A stretch of DNA of 64,000 nucleotides from VAXT01 sp963794605 (GCA_963794605.1 CAWCEN010000002.1:1178001-1242000); one strand, 5' to 3'; numbered from the stretch's first letter, positions 1-7,493 are shown. Program-made: numbers and translations. The notes: generated from the letters alone by a model not told the origin.

Positions 1-441
1 TCGCCGTGGCAGGCGCGGCAGCGGCCTCTTACGGGTCGTCTCGAATAGCCCTTCGGCCGCGAGCTTTTGCTTCAGTCGCTCGAGCGCGGCGAGGTGGTCG
101 CCGAGGCCGAAGCGCTCGATGGAGAGCGCGCGGAGCCGGAAGTCGCCGCGCGCCTCGAATAGCTCGGGGCGGCCGTACACATGGACGCGCTCGCCGTTCG
201 CGAGGTCGAGCCGGAGCGCGTCGAACTGCCCGCGGGGCATCGTCACGGCGAGGCAGGCGCCTTCGTCAGGGTCTTTGAGCGTGAGGAAGACGCTCTGCCA
301 CCGGTCCTGGCGGCGGAGCTCGGTGACCTCGCCTTCGACCCAGACCGTGGGCAGGCGCGCGAGCCAGTCGGCGACGCCGCGGTTGAACGATGCGACGCTG
401 TAGACGCGACGGTCGCCGTACTCGATCGCCTCGATCTTCAC
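1..441 (-). CDS. xseA: Exodeoxyribonuclease VII large subunit, 5' part (runs off window)
   Basis: Only the first 147 codons are present; the gene continues beyond the left edge. Translation from a GTG at 441 gives SVASFNRGVADWL followed by VWVEGEVTELRR, the signature of the XseA N-terminal OB-fold (about residues 10-110) that binds single-stranded DNA. The stretch FLTLKDP and the RGQFDAL region match the same domain. Exonuclease VII degrades ssDNA to oligonucleotides as a complex of one XseA with several XseB. The catalytic part lies outside the window. No xseB-like gene is visible upstream of this start; the next gene on this strand is an unrelated 64-residue protein. Confidence 0.9.
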   Translation of the reverse strand, partial: MKIEAIEYGDRRVYSVASFNRGVADWLARLPTVWVEGEVTELRRQDRWQSVFLTLKDPDEGACLAVTMPRGQFDALRLDLANGERVHVYGRPELFEARGDFRLRALSIERFGLGDHLAALERLKQKLAAEGLFETTRKRPLPRLPRR

Positions 442-587
442 GCGTCTGATGCTACGCCCTGGGCGTTGCGGGCTCGGCGCGCCGCGAAGCGGTACCCGCC
501 GTCGACACGAATCTGGCGCCCTCCCGCCACACCTCTGCGCGCGTTTCAGCGATACGCTCGACGCGGGTGGCGGGTGGACATGCTCAT

Positions 588-604
588 CCCCACCCAGGGT
601 GGGG
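588..604 (-). terminator. GC hairpin downstream of the 64-aa gene
   Basis: CCCCACCC and GGGTGGGG form a near-perfect inverted repeat about 18 bases beyond the stop at 622 on the minus strand. There is no T-tract, so termination is a guess. Apart from this hairpin I see nothing in the 180-base gap between xseA and the 64-residue gene. Confidence 0.35.
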
Positions 605-621
605 GTGTGGTGTTGGCGGGC

Positions 622-816
622 CTAGAGCAGGATCTCGGCGGCGATCTTCGGCTCGCAGCCCCGCCGAACGAGCTCGACTGCCGCATGCAGATCAGCGTCG
701 CTATGCGCCAGCCGCTCGGCGAGGAGGACCGGATAGCCCGCCTCCATCAGGACGTGCAGCCGCCAGCCTTCGACCTTTGCCTGCTCGTTCTGGTCATGTT
801 CGGCGATCTGTGTCAT
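622..816 (-). CDS. Small conserved-looking hypothetical protein, 64 aa
   Basis: Reads from an ATG at 816 as MTQIAEHDQNEQAKVEGWR and ends KIAAEILL. The ATG is preceded on the minus strand by AGGAA, a plausible ribosome binding site, and the long upstream extension to 927 is Arg/Ser-rich junk with no binding site. The protein is soluble, acidic and probably all-helical (HVLMEAGYPVLLAERLAHSD). I do not recognise a domain. Similar short proteins with a YP..LAERLA stretch are common hypotheticals in actinobacteria (recollection, unverified). Role unknown. Confidence 0.6.
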   Translation of the reverse strand: MTQIAEHDQNEQAKVEGWRLHVLMEAGYPVLLAERLAHSDADLHAAVELVRRGCEPKIAAEILL

Positions 817-877
817 GAGGGTTCCTGCGGATGATTCGTCCTCGGTATGAGAATCCCTGCCCGCAGTGCGCCGAGAG

Positions 878-2227
878 TTAACGTGGCATACCCTGCAGCG
901 CGTCGAGTCGCTGTTCGGCCCGCGCAAGCGTCTGGTCGATCCGGCGCGTGAGCTCGGTCAGCCGCTCCTCGAGTGCCCGCTCCTCATCGGCGAGCGCACC
1001 GAGCCGCTCTCGGAAGTCCGCTTCAACTTCGCCGAGTCGGTGCGAGAGCGTGGCCACGAACTCGTCGCGCTCGCGCTCCAGCCCCGCGGAGACCTGGCCG
1101 AGCTTCTTCTCGAGCCGGAGCCCGCCCGATTCGCCGAGCTGCGTCATCCGGTCGGCGAGCAGGGACTCTCCCTCCCGGGCATACCTCTGCACGGCCCGTT
1201 CGAGCTCGCGCTGCAACCGGCGCGCCGCCTCCTCTCGGGCGGCTCGGATCGTCCCGTCGAACTGGTGCGTTGCCGCGTCGACGAAATTGCCGGCGGCCCG
1301 GTCGAGCACGCGTTCGAGCTGCTCGACCTGGCGTCGCTCGACCTCGCTGAACGAGCTCTGGATCCGCCTCGAGGCCTCAGTCTCCTCACGCTCGACCCTG
1401 CGAACCAAGTCGCGCTCCCTCGCGGTCATCCGGTCCGAGACCTGGAGCAGCGCACGACGCCGCTCCGTCGCGTGCGCCTCGAGCTCGGCCTCGGCGATCG
1501 CGGCCGACTCGGCGACGGCCCGCGCGAGCTCTTCGCGGAGCCGGACGACCCCCGCCCGCTGCTCCTCGTCGGCCGCCTGGAGCCGTTCCGCGTCGGTCTC
1601 CAGCCGCGCCTCGAGCGCCTCGATCATCAACCGCTCGTGCTGCGCGACCTGCTCTAGCCGGTCGCCGAGGTCGCGTTGCGCACGGTCGAGATCCTGGTGC
1701 CACGACGCGAGCCGCTGTTCGACCTGGCCCTGCACCTTGGTGAACGCCTGGGCGAGGCCGTGGCGGAGCCGCTCCTCACTTTCCTCGAGCGCGCTCTGTC
1801 TCGTCTCGGCGAGGCGGCGCTCGTCCTGCGCGTACGCGGACAACGAGTCGGCGCGAGCGCGGGCGAGTGTCCGCTCGAGGTCGCCGGTCCGGCTCCGTGT
1901 TTCGTCCTCGACCGCCGCCGCGAGCTGCTCCTTCGCACGCTCGAACTCACGATCCAACGCCCTGCTGCGAACCATGCCCCGGCGAAGGCCCAGCGCGCCG
2001 ATCGCGCTTAGCTCGCAGGCGATCAGCCCGGTCCCGACGATCGCGAGCCCCGTCGAAGGCTCGAATGCGAACGCGATCCATGCGGCGACCGTGCCGAGCC
2101 CGATCCCGGCGGCAGCCCCGATGAGCACCTGCCTGCCAACGAGCTCGAACGCCGCTCCGGCCAGCGCTCCCGCGGCGGTGAGCACACCGATGGCGAAGAC
2201 GATCTCGAACGCGGCCTCGAGCGACAT
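878..2227 (-). CDS. Membrane-anchored long coiled-coil protein
   Basis: 449 residues. The first 80 hold three hydrophobic segments (about 5-28, 32-54, 57-80), followed by roughly 360 residues of uninterrupted Glu/Arg/Ala/Leu heptad-like sequence ending MPR, so it should project a very long coiled coil from the membrane, probably into the cytoplasm. No catalytic motif is seen. The architecture resembles structural or scaffold proteins, but I cannot assign a family. The start ATG at 2227 sits six bases after a minus-strand TACGAT box, suggesting a leaderless transcript. The gene stands alone, separated by 22 bases from the coupled menG pair transcribed toward it. Confidence 0.75.
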   Translation of the reverse strand: MSLEAAFEIVFAIGVLTAAGALAGAAFELVGRQVLIGAAAGIGLGTVAAWIAFAFEPSTGLAIVGTGLIACELSAIGALGLRRGMVRSRALDREFERAKEQLAAAVEDETRSRTGDLERTLARARADSLSAYAQDERRLAETRQSALEESEERLRHGLAQAFTKVQGQVEQRLASWHQDLDRAQRDLGDRLEQVAQHERLMIEALEARLETDAERLQAADEEQRAGVVRLREELARAVAESAAIAEAELEAHATERRRALLQVSDRMTARERDLVRRVEREETEASRRIQSSFSEVERRQVEQLERVLDRAAGNFVDAATHQFDGTIRAAREEAARRLQRELERAVQRYAREGESLLADRMTQLGESGGLRLEKKLGQVSAGLERERDEFVATLSHRLGEVEADFRERLGALADEERALEERLTELTRRIDQTLARAEQRLDALQGMPR

Positions 2228-2249
2228 GCGCCCATCGTAAAACGCCTGT

Positions 2250-2978
2250 TCAGGTAACGCGAAGCAGGACCAGGCCCACGGCCAGTGAGATGACCGCGAG
2301 CGTCATCGCGCGCAACGCGGCCTCGGGCGCCTTGATCAGCGTCACGTCCGTGACCGGCTCGCGGGCTCCGTCGGCCAGCTCGAGCGTGCCGCGCACCGAG
2401 ATTACGCGCCGCCTGACGGTTCGCACCTGGGTCGACAGGTGGCGCTGCGCGAGGCTCAGAAAGCCCGCGAACGCAGCCGCGACCAGCGCCCCGAGCGAGA
2501 TCCGCTCGGCCATCGCGAGGTAGCCGACGAGCAGCGGGAACGACCCCCAGTCGAGCGCGAACCAGAGGTCGGAGTGAAACGCGCCGCCGAAAAGCTCGAG
2601 GTTGTACGCGCAGACGACGAACGCGCCGATGGCGACGAGCGGCGCGAGCCACGGCGTGTAAGCGATCGAGCCGTAGATCCCGAGCGCGACGGCGCCCCCG
2701 ATCGAGACGATGCTCAGCGCGACTAGCGTGCGGTCGGAGATCCGCGTCTGGAGCGGGTGGCCCTTCAGCTCGTCCAGCGCGTGCGCTCCGATGCCGACGG
2801 CGAGGAAGAAGGCGGCGAGCGAGACGAGGAGCCGAACGGTCTCGAAGTGCGGGGCCAGGGCCGCGCCGATCGCGACGTACGAGAGGTGCCACAGCGTGTA
2901 CGGCGGGTGGAGCAGCGTCAGGTAATCCCGCCAGCCGCCCGGCTCCAGCGCGTAGAACGCCGGCCGGCCCGCGGTCAC
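2250..2978 (-). CDS. Polytopic membrane protein, possibly divergent UbiA-like
   Basis: 242 residues from a GTG at 2978, chosen because it overlaps the upstream stop as GTGA. There are about seven hydrophobic segments. The N-terminal LHPPYTLWHLSYVAIGAAL and the following FLAVGIGAHALDELKGHPL resemble the first helix and the helix-2 Asp region of UbiA-type prenyltransferases (HTL.SLPF; N.Y.D), but only one Asp of the usual Asp-rich motif is visible, so prenyltransferase activity is not shown. Translational coupling to a MenG/UbiE-like methyltransferase fits a quinone or lipid role. It could equally be an unrelated integral membrane protein. Confidence 0.65.
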   Translation of the reverse strand: MTAGRPAFYALEPGGWRDYLTLLHPPYTLWHLSYVAIGAALAPHFETVRLLVSLAAFFLAVGIGAHALDELKGHPLQTRISDRTLVALSIVSIGGAVALGIYGSIAYTPWLAPLVAIGAFVVCAYNLELFGGAFHSDLWFALDWGSFPLLVGYLAMAERISLGALVAAAFAGFLSLAQRHLSTQVRTVRRRVISVRGTLELADGAREPVTDVTLIKAPEAALRAMTLAVISLAVGLVLLRVT

Positions 2979-3691
2979 GAACGGCGCCCGAAGGTGACGT
3001 AGCCGCCGCCGAGGCTGAGCCGGCGCACGCGCACGTCGTCGATCCCCGCGGCGCGCCAGAGCTCGACCTGCTTCCGGATCGGCAGCCGCGCATGGAGGTC
3101 GCGAATGCTCGGTCCGAGAAAGGAGCCGACCTCCCGCCAGCCGTGAGAGATCACCGCGCCCGAGACCGGCAGGCCGACCCGGACGTAGAGCTCCCACAAG
3201 GGGCGCCAGACGCCGCGCGGCAGGCCGAACTCGAGCCCCGCCACGATTCCACCGGGCTTCACGACCCGCGCCAGCTCGGCGAGCGTCGCTCCGGGATCCT
3301 CGACGTAGCGGATCAGGTACGTGAACGTGAGCGCGTCGAACGCGCCGTCGGGGAACGGCAGCTGCTCCGCCCCGCCCTCGACGAGCGTGATGCGGTCGGA
3401 GAGTCGTGCCGCCTCGACCCGCGCCCGGGCGCCGGCGAGCATCTCGGGGCTCTGGTCGAGGCCGACGACGCGGCAGCCCTTCTGGCGAACGAGCTCGATG
3501 GCGACCGCGGCGGTCCCCGTCGCCACGTCGAGGACCGAGCCTTCCGGCCCACATTCGATCCGCGAGACGAGGAACCGCCGCCAGCGCGGATCCTGTCCGA
3601 GCGACAGCGCCCGGCTCCAGCGGTCGTAGTTCGGGCCGAGTGGCGCGAAGAGATCGCGCGCGACCTGGTTCCGCTCGGAGAAGGAGGCCAT
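2975..3691 (-). CDS. UbiE/MenG-type SAM methyltransferase
   Basis: 238 residues. The class I SAM-binding motif VLDVATGTAAVAIEL (around residues 53-67) is followed by VVGLDQSPEML, the acidic post-I residue, and by LPFPDGAFDALTFTYLIRYV, the block typical of UbiE/MenG demethylmenaquinone methyltransferases. The N-terminal RDLFAPLGPNYDRWS also fits that family. It probably methylates demethylmenaquinone or a related lipid quinone at the membrane. Its stop overlaps the GTG of the membrane protein downstream. The ATG lies six bases from a TAGACT box, with the divergent gene's -10 box overlapping it. Exact substrate is inferred. Confidence 0.8.
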   Translation of the reverse strand: MASFSERNQVARDLFAPLGPNYDRWSRALSLGQDPRWRRFLVSRIECGPEGSVLDVATGTAAVAIELVRQKGCRVVGLDQSPEMLAGARARVEAARLSDRITLVEGGAEQLPFPDGAFDALTFTYLIRYVEDPGATLAELARVVKPGGIVAGLEFGLPRGVWRPLWELYVRVGLPVSGAVISHGWREVGSFLGPSIRDLHARLPIRKQVELWRAAGIDDVRVRRLSLGGGYVTFGRRS

Positions 3692-3713
3692 GCGCCGAGT
3701 CTAAGCTGGCGCC
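3692..3713. promoter_or_regulatory. Divergent leaderless promoter with overlapping -10 boxes
   Basis: The whole intergenic space is 22 bases. The central AGTCTAAGCT contains TAGACT on the minus strand (3703-3698) and TAAGCT on the plus strand (3702-3707), sharing two bases. Each ends exactly six bases before the divergent start codons (ATG at 3691, GTG at 3714), so both mRNAs would begin at or next to the start codon. Confidence 0.55.
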
Positions 3714-4265
3714 GTGGGCCTCAGGGAGGACCTCGAGCGCGTCGCGGCGTCGGCCGGGGCCTTCGCCGAGGACGGCGAGCAGGTCGCCGGAGTCGTGCCG
3801 GCGCAGGCCGAGCCGGACGAGCGCACGTACCTTTGCGCCTTTTTCCGCGACGAGGAGCGCACGTGGCTCGTCCTGGACGACGAGGGAGCGGAGGTGAAGA
3901 GCCGGGAAGTCGTGCGTCGAACGGCCTCGATCATCGCGCTCTGTGAGCTGGCCGAGGAGCGGGCCGGAGGAGGCGACCTCCACGAGCTGCGGGAGCAGCT
4001 CGTGGCGCTTCGGATGACCGAGCACCCGGAAGGGATCGAGGAGGCCGAGGAGGCCGCGCTCGAGCTGGAGCGGACGATCGGCGCGCCCCCACGCCTGGCC
4101 GAGCCCGCCTACCTCGATCGCGTCGGGGATGCGGCGCGGCGCCTCGAGCTGGCACTCGGGCCGAGCGCCGGATCGCCGTTCGCGGAGGCGATGAAGCAGG
4201 GCATGGCCTCGGTCGAGGAGTTCGTGCGCGAGGTCGAAACGAACTACCGGGCGACGCTGGACTGA
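3714..4265 (+). CDS. Hypothetical acidic protein, 183 aa
   Basis: Starts at a GTG six bases after a TAAGCT box. Rich in Glu, Ala and Leu, with alternating beta-like (RTYLCAFFRDEERTWLVLDDEG) and helical parts; no membrane segment, signal peptide or catalytic motif is visible. The gene is co-directional with the next one, 23 bases on, and divergent from the methyltransferase. I do not recognise it. Confidence 0.65.
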   Translation: MGLREDLERVAASAGAFAEDGEQVAGVVPAQAEPDERTYLCAFFRDEERTWLVLDDEGAEVKSREVVRRTASIIALCELAEERAGGGDLHELREQLVALRMTEHPEGIEEAEEAALELERTIGAPPRLAEPAYLDRVGDAARRLELALGPSAGSPFAEAMKQGMASVEEFVREVETNYRATLD

Positions 4266-4288
4266 CCCGCATCGCTATCGTGGGCGGC

Positions 4289-4582
4289 ATGGAAGGCAGT
4301 TTCGGATTTCCGCTTGGTGGCGACCCCGACGATCTCATGCGGAACCTGCAGGAGTTCGCCGCGCGTCAGGCGGAGTCGGTCGCCGAGGCCCAGCGCGAGC
4401 AGTTCGCGACGCTGACACTCAACACCGCGGTCGAGTTGACCGGTGCCGCGCTGAAGCGGATCAAGGTCGAGGGCGGCCCGGACGAGCAGTCACTCGCCCT
4501 GCGGGACGCGATGCGCGTGCTCTTCCCCGAGGCGGTCGCGCTTGTGAGCGCGGCGCGCCAGGGGTTCATGCGCGAGAGTTAA
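4289..4582 (+). CDS. Hypothetical protein, 97 aa
   Basis: Encodes MEGSFGFPLGGDPDDLMRNL and ends RQGFMRES. I chose the ATG at 4289 over the in-frame GTG at 4280 because a TATCGT box at 4276-4281 ends seven bases before it, the spacing seen at other leaderless starts in this window. Probably an all-helical soluble protein; the N-terminal GGDPDDLM stretch followed by an amphipathic helix recalls small DUF proteins of actinobacteria, but no family is assigned. Its stop codon shares TTAA (4579-4582) with the convergent stop of the cysteine-rich Tat protein. Confidence 0.6.
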   Translation: MEGSFGFPLGGDPDDLMRNLQEFAARQAESVAEAQREQFATLTLNTAVELTGAALKRIKVEGGPDEQSLALRDAMRVLFPEAVALVSAARQGFMRES

Positions 4583-5064
4583 GCGCCGGCGCTCAGGCTG
4601 GGAATCGGCGCGTCGACCGGTGGGCACGCGCAGGGCTGGTCGCCGGAGTGCAGGCGCGGCGTGCAGGGCACGGCCATGTTCGAGAAGCAGTGGCAGGAGG
4701 GATTCGCGCAGCCACTCGGACAGTTGCATTCCGAGCAGCGGAAGCGACAGCCGACGCGGCCGCTCGTCAAGCAGCAGAACCACTCGCCGCCCGTCGAGCA
4801 ACCTTCCGGGCAGCCGCCGCCCTGCTGGCAGGTTTTGCAGACGTAGTTGCCGGCGGTTACGTCGTCGCAAAAGCCCGCTGGAGAGAAGCACGGGTTGCAG
4901 GGCCCTCCGCCGCAGCCGACACATCCCTGAACCGCGCCGAGTGAGACGCCCGTCCGTGTTAGGAAGAGGCCCGTGCCAAGCGTGCCCGCTCCGAGGAACT
5001 TGAAGAACTGCCGGCGAGAAGAGCGCCTAGCCAGAGAACGAGCGGCGATCTTCGAAAAGTCCAT
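4579..5064 (-). CDS. Tat-exported cysteine-rich protein, methylamine dehydrogenase light chain-like
   Basis: 161 residues. RSSRRQFFKFLGAG (RR at 17-18) followed by a hydrophobic stretch to about residue 44 is a twin-arginine export signal. From residue 48 on there are 21 cysteines in about 100 residues. The block CPEGCSTGGEWFCC plus RCSECNC resembles the region of MauA (methylamine dehydrogenase small subunit) around the first tryptophan of its TTQ cofactor. The whole protein has only one Trp (residue 95), whereas TTQ needs two, so a standard TTQ cannot form. Upstream mauE- and mauD-like genes supply the disulfide machinery MauA requires. No large subunit (mauB) or mauG is visible here. Its start overlaps the preceding stop by one base. 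Confidence 0.75.
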   Translation of the reverse strand: MDFSKIAARSLARRSSRRQFFKFLGAGTLGTGLFLTRTGVSLGAVQGCVGCGGGPCNPCFSPAGFCDDVTAGNYVCKTCQQGGGCPEGCSTGGEWFCCLTSGRVGCRFRCSECNCPSGCANPSCHCFSNMAVPCTPRLHSGDQPCACPPVDAPIPSLSAGA

Positions 5065-5315
5065 CAGTACGTCGTGATCCCGGCCGTGATCATCTTGTAC
5101 TCGTCGAGCGAGACCTTCTCGACGTCGAACTGGGGCAGCGCCTGGTAGGCGAGCTCGCGCATCCTGGCCGTCTTGCGCAACGCCGCGAACTGGTCGTCCA
5201 CGAGCGATTTGGCCTGTGTTGCGCTGTTCGCGAACACGGTCACGTTCTGCATGTACGACTCTCCGTGGTCGCCTTTGACCTGCCGGCTCAGCAGGTAGAT
5301 AGCTCCGGCCTTCAT
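5064..5315 (-). CDS. Hypothetical protein of the Mau-like cluster, 83 aa
   Basis: Begins MKAGAIYLLSRQVKGDHGES. Predicted alpha/beta, no signal peptide or membrane segment, no cysteine. It lies between the membrane protein (19 bases upstream) and the cysteine-rich Tat protein, whose ATG overlaps its TGA, so it should be co-translated with the exported protein. It could be a dedicated chaperone or partner for the Tat substrate, but that rests only on position. Family not recognised. Confidence 0.65.
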   Translation of the reverse strand: MKAGAIYLLSRQVKGDHGESYMQNVTVFANSATQAKSLVDDQFAALRKTARMRELAYQALPQFDVEKVSLDEYKMITAGITTY

Positions 5316-5334
5316 CCCCTCACCTCCCGTTGCG

Positions 5335-5916
5335 CTAGGAAATCACGATTAGGGCTGCAATTACAAGGGCGGTCACACCGACGAGCTTCTTCAGCGTCAG
5401 CACCCGGTCCTGGATGGCGTCGCAGACCGCCGGAAAGTCGTCGTTCGCGGAGGTGACGGCGGCGACGACCGCCAGGGCGCGCGCTGCTCCGTAGGCGGTC
5501 GTGATCGCGACCGCGCTCGCCATGTCGCCGACGAGGAACGCGGAGAGCGGGACGACGAGCAGCGACTGGTACGGGATCCGCGTCGTCACTCCGAGGCCGA
5601 GGTCGAAGCCCCAGGCGAAGATTCCCGGGTAGTGGCCCATCGAGCACGGCCAGTCTCCGGGCGTCTGGCGGACCCACGTCAGCGGCCGCACGCGCAGCAG
5701 TCCGAGGTCGACCGACGCCGCGTAGACGAGGACCGCAGGCACGATGACGATGAAGACCGTATCCAGCGCGTCGCCGATCGCGCTTCGCAGTAGCACGCCC
5801 GCGAAGCCGAGCAGCACGCCGATCGTCAGCCCGCCGAGGATGCCGCCGAGAACGTGGAGGGCGAGCGCTGTCTTTTTCCTGCCCACCTGCACGAGGGGGC
5901 CGATCTGTCCGACCAT
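5335..5916 (-). CDS. Polytopic membrane protein of the Mau-like cluster
   Basis: 193 residues with about five to six hydrophobic segments (roughly 20-45, 50-75, 118-160 as a pair, 175-193). A loop holds one conspicuous cysteine in GDWPCSMGHYPG. Its place in an operon with MauE- and MauD-like proteins parallels MauF/CcdA-type transmembrane electron carriers, but those carry paired cysteines and I see only this one plus a Cys near the C-terminus (AVCDAIQ). Assignment to that family is therefore unproven; it may be a new partner. Confidence 0.65.
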   Translation of the reverse strand: MVGQIGPLVQVGRKKTALALHVLGGILGGLTIGVLLGFAGVLLRSAIGDALDTVFIVIVPAVLVYAASVDLGLLRVRPLTWVRQTPGDWPCSMGHYPGIFAWGFDLGLGVTTRIPYQSLLVVPLSAFLVGDMASAVAITTAYGAARALAVVAAVTSANDDFPAVCDAIQDRVLTLKKLVGVTALVIAALIVIS

Positions 5917-5925
5917 GGAGAGCCC

Positions 5926-6093
5926 TCAGGGGCTGGCGGCCGTCGACAGCCCGACGACGAGGCTCAGGCTCACGAGCACGAAGACAGACGGAACGCCGAC
6001 GGACGGATCGGCATCGCCCGCGAGCATCGCTGCGACGAGACCGAACGCGCCGGCGAGCCCGACGACTCCGCCGACCCGTGCCGTCCTAGCCAT
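5926..6093 (-). CDS. Small membrane protein, 55 aa
   Basis: MARTARVGGVVGLAGAFGLV starts a protein with two hydrophobic stretches separated by GDADPSVGVP. The ATG at 6093 overlaps the end of the MauD-like gene by eight bases, which supports both the start and translation. Function unknown; likely a membrane accessory of the cluster. Confidence 0.6.
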   Translation of the reverse strand: MARTARVGGVVGLAGAFGLVAAMLAGDADPSVGVPSVFVLVSLSLVVGLSTAASP

Positions 6094-6724
6094 GCGTGTG
6101 CTCTTCGGAGACGACCGAGCCGTCCCCGTTCCCCTCGACGTCAACCCAGCCGCGGCCCGCCTGGAGCGTTCCCTCCTGGTCGAGCAGCGACTCGAGCTGG
6201 CGCCAGTCGTTCGCCACGCCGCGGATCACGACCCGTCCCTCGTGGTCGAGGAGGTACGCGAACGGCGTCAGCGTGACCATGTAGTCCTTCTCGATCTGCC
6301 CGTTCGTGTCGATCACCATCGGAGCTTCGAGGCGGTTCATGCGCCCGAACGAGCGGCAGGACTCGACGTCGCCGCGGCAGATGACGAGGAAGTCGAACTC
6401 GCCGCTCCGGGTCTTCCGCACCTCGTTCAGGCCCGGGATCAGCTCGCGGCACGAGAGACAGCCGGGGGAGGCGAAGACGAGCAGTCTCGGGACCGGCGGC
6501 AGCTCGTAGAGCGAGACAGGCTCCTCGGTCTCCGAGCTTGCCGCGATGAACTCGGGGGCCTGGACGCCGCGCTCGAGGCCGGAGTCGGTGATCAGCGCCC
6601 CCGGGTCGTCGCCCAGCCGTAGCTGGATCAGGCCGAGCTGGCGGAGCGAGCCCGCGAGCAGGAACGCGAGAACGAGGACGACGAGCCACAGGACGAGGTA
6701 CGAAGCCAGCCAGACGCCGCTCAT
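6086..6724 (-). CDS. MauD/TlpA-like membrane-anchored thiol-disulfide protein
   Basis: 212 residues. One N-terminal membrane anchor (residues 3-27) is followed by a thioredoxin-like domain with the redox motif CLSC (Cys 89 and 92) in FASPGCLSCREL, then VTLTPFAYLLDHEGRVVIRG, the cis-Pro and strand region of TlpA/AhpC-type folds. N-anchored thioredoxin domains following a MauE-like gene are typical of MauD, needed for disulfide formation in MauA. It acts outside the membrane. The gene lies 172 bases after mauE-like; that gap holds short inverted repeats but no credible gene. Confidence 0.8.
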   Translation of the reverse strand: MSGVWLASYLVLWLVVLVLAFLLAGSLRQLGLIQLRLGDDPGALITDSGLERGVQAPEFIAASSETEEPVSLYELPPVPRLLVFASPGCLSCRELIPGLNEVRKTRSGEFDFLVICRGDVESCRSFGRMNRLEAPMVIDTNGQIEKDYMVTLTPFAYLLDHEGRVVIRGVANDWRQLESLLDQEGTLQAGRGWVDVEGNGDGSVVSEEHTHG

Positions 6725-6896
6725 GCGCGCCCCTCGCCGGCAACTGCTCCCGGCCGGCGGAGCCGGCCCCCGCCGTCGCCTGGCGCCGCTGCGAACACGG
6801 TGCTCTCCAGGCCCGTATTGCGAATACTGTGCCCTCCGGCCCCGCGCCCGCAGCGGCGCCCGAGGAACGCGCAACCCTTATCCGTAGCCCGCTGAT

Positions 6897-7493
6897 TCAG
6901 CGCGTGCCCTCCTCTCTCGGATGGAGGGGGATTTCGAGCGGTTGGTGCCTGAAACTCACGCGCCGCGTGGGAGTGGGGTGCATCGACGCCTCCTGCCGTA
7001 GGAACGACCACGCGAGCGGGAACAGCCCCGAGAGGCGTGTGATCGCGACGAACGCGGCGGCCATCAGGAGCGACGGCAAGAGCTCGTCCCGCCCAATCGA
7101 CGCGGTGTCTCCGAATGCGAAGACGAGCACCGCGGCCGCGACTCCCGCGAGCACGAGCGCGCGGACGAGCGCGACCGGCGAGATCTTCTCGACCTCGGAG
7201 GCGCCGAAGCAGTGGCACGGCGCCGTGTTCGAGCGCGCGAGGCTCACCGCGAGCGCCCCGGCGAAGATGCTGAAGAGGACGATCCCGCCGAGCGCTGCGA
7301 GAGCCGGGACGAGACCGGCGACGAGCAGCACGCCGACGACGAGCTCAGCGCCGATGAGCGCACCGCCGACGATCGGTGCGAAACGGGCCGACACGAGCCG
7401 GTACTGGCGCACCCCTTCGAAGAATTCACGCGGCGCCCGCGCCTTCTCGATCCCCGCGAGCAGGCACACAGCGCCCAGGCCCGTGCGGAACAC
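6897..7493 (-). CDS. MauE/DoxX-family redox-associated membrane protein
   Basis: 198 residues, four to five membrane segments. The diagnostic motif of the MauE family, PCHCFG, occurs at residues 92-97, and the N-terminal GIEKARAPREFFEGVRQYRL is the usual MauE/DoxX first-helix region. MauE proteins work with MauD to make disulfides in the periplasmic MauA protein; here the presumptive client is the 21-cysteine Tat protein downstream. The start is uncertain: GTG at 7493 is used, but a purine-rich GGGGGAG about 25 bases upstream hints that translation may begin slightly earlier at a non-ATG codon. Confidence 0.8.
   Translation of the reverse strand: MFRTGLGAVCLLAGIEKARAPREFFEGVRQYRLVSARFAPIVGGALIGAELVVGVLLVAGLVPALAALGGIVLFSIFAGALAVSLARSNTAPCHCFGASEVEKISPVALVRALVLAGVAAAVLVFAFGDTASIGRDELLPSLLMAAAFVAITRLSGLFPLAWSFLRQEASMHPTPTRRVSFRHQPLEIPLHPREEGTR

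Noticed and set aside
2250..4025. 591-codon minus-strand frame extending upstream of the membrane protein
   Set aside because: The part upstream of GTG 2978 is Arg/Pro-rich and overlaps the intact methyltransferase; only the C-terminal 242 residues are a protein.
4280..4288. GTG 4280 as the start of the 97-aa protein
   Set aside because: It lies inside the promoter-like TATCGT box; ATG 4289 has the standard leaderless spacing.
4579..5064. Metallothionein or a cysteine-rich secreted toxin
   Set aside because: The Tat signal, MauA-like spacing around Trp95 and adjacent MauE/MauD-like genes fit a disulfide-rich MauA relative better.
6725..6896. A further gene between the MauE- and MauD-like genes
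   Set aside because: No frame gives a sensible protein or binding site; only short inverted repeats such as GTATT/AATAC are present.
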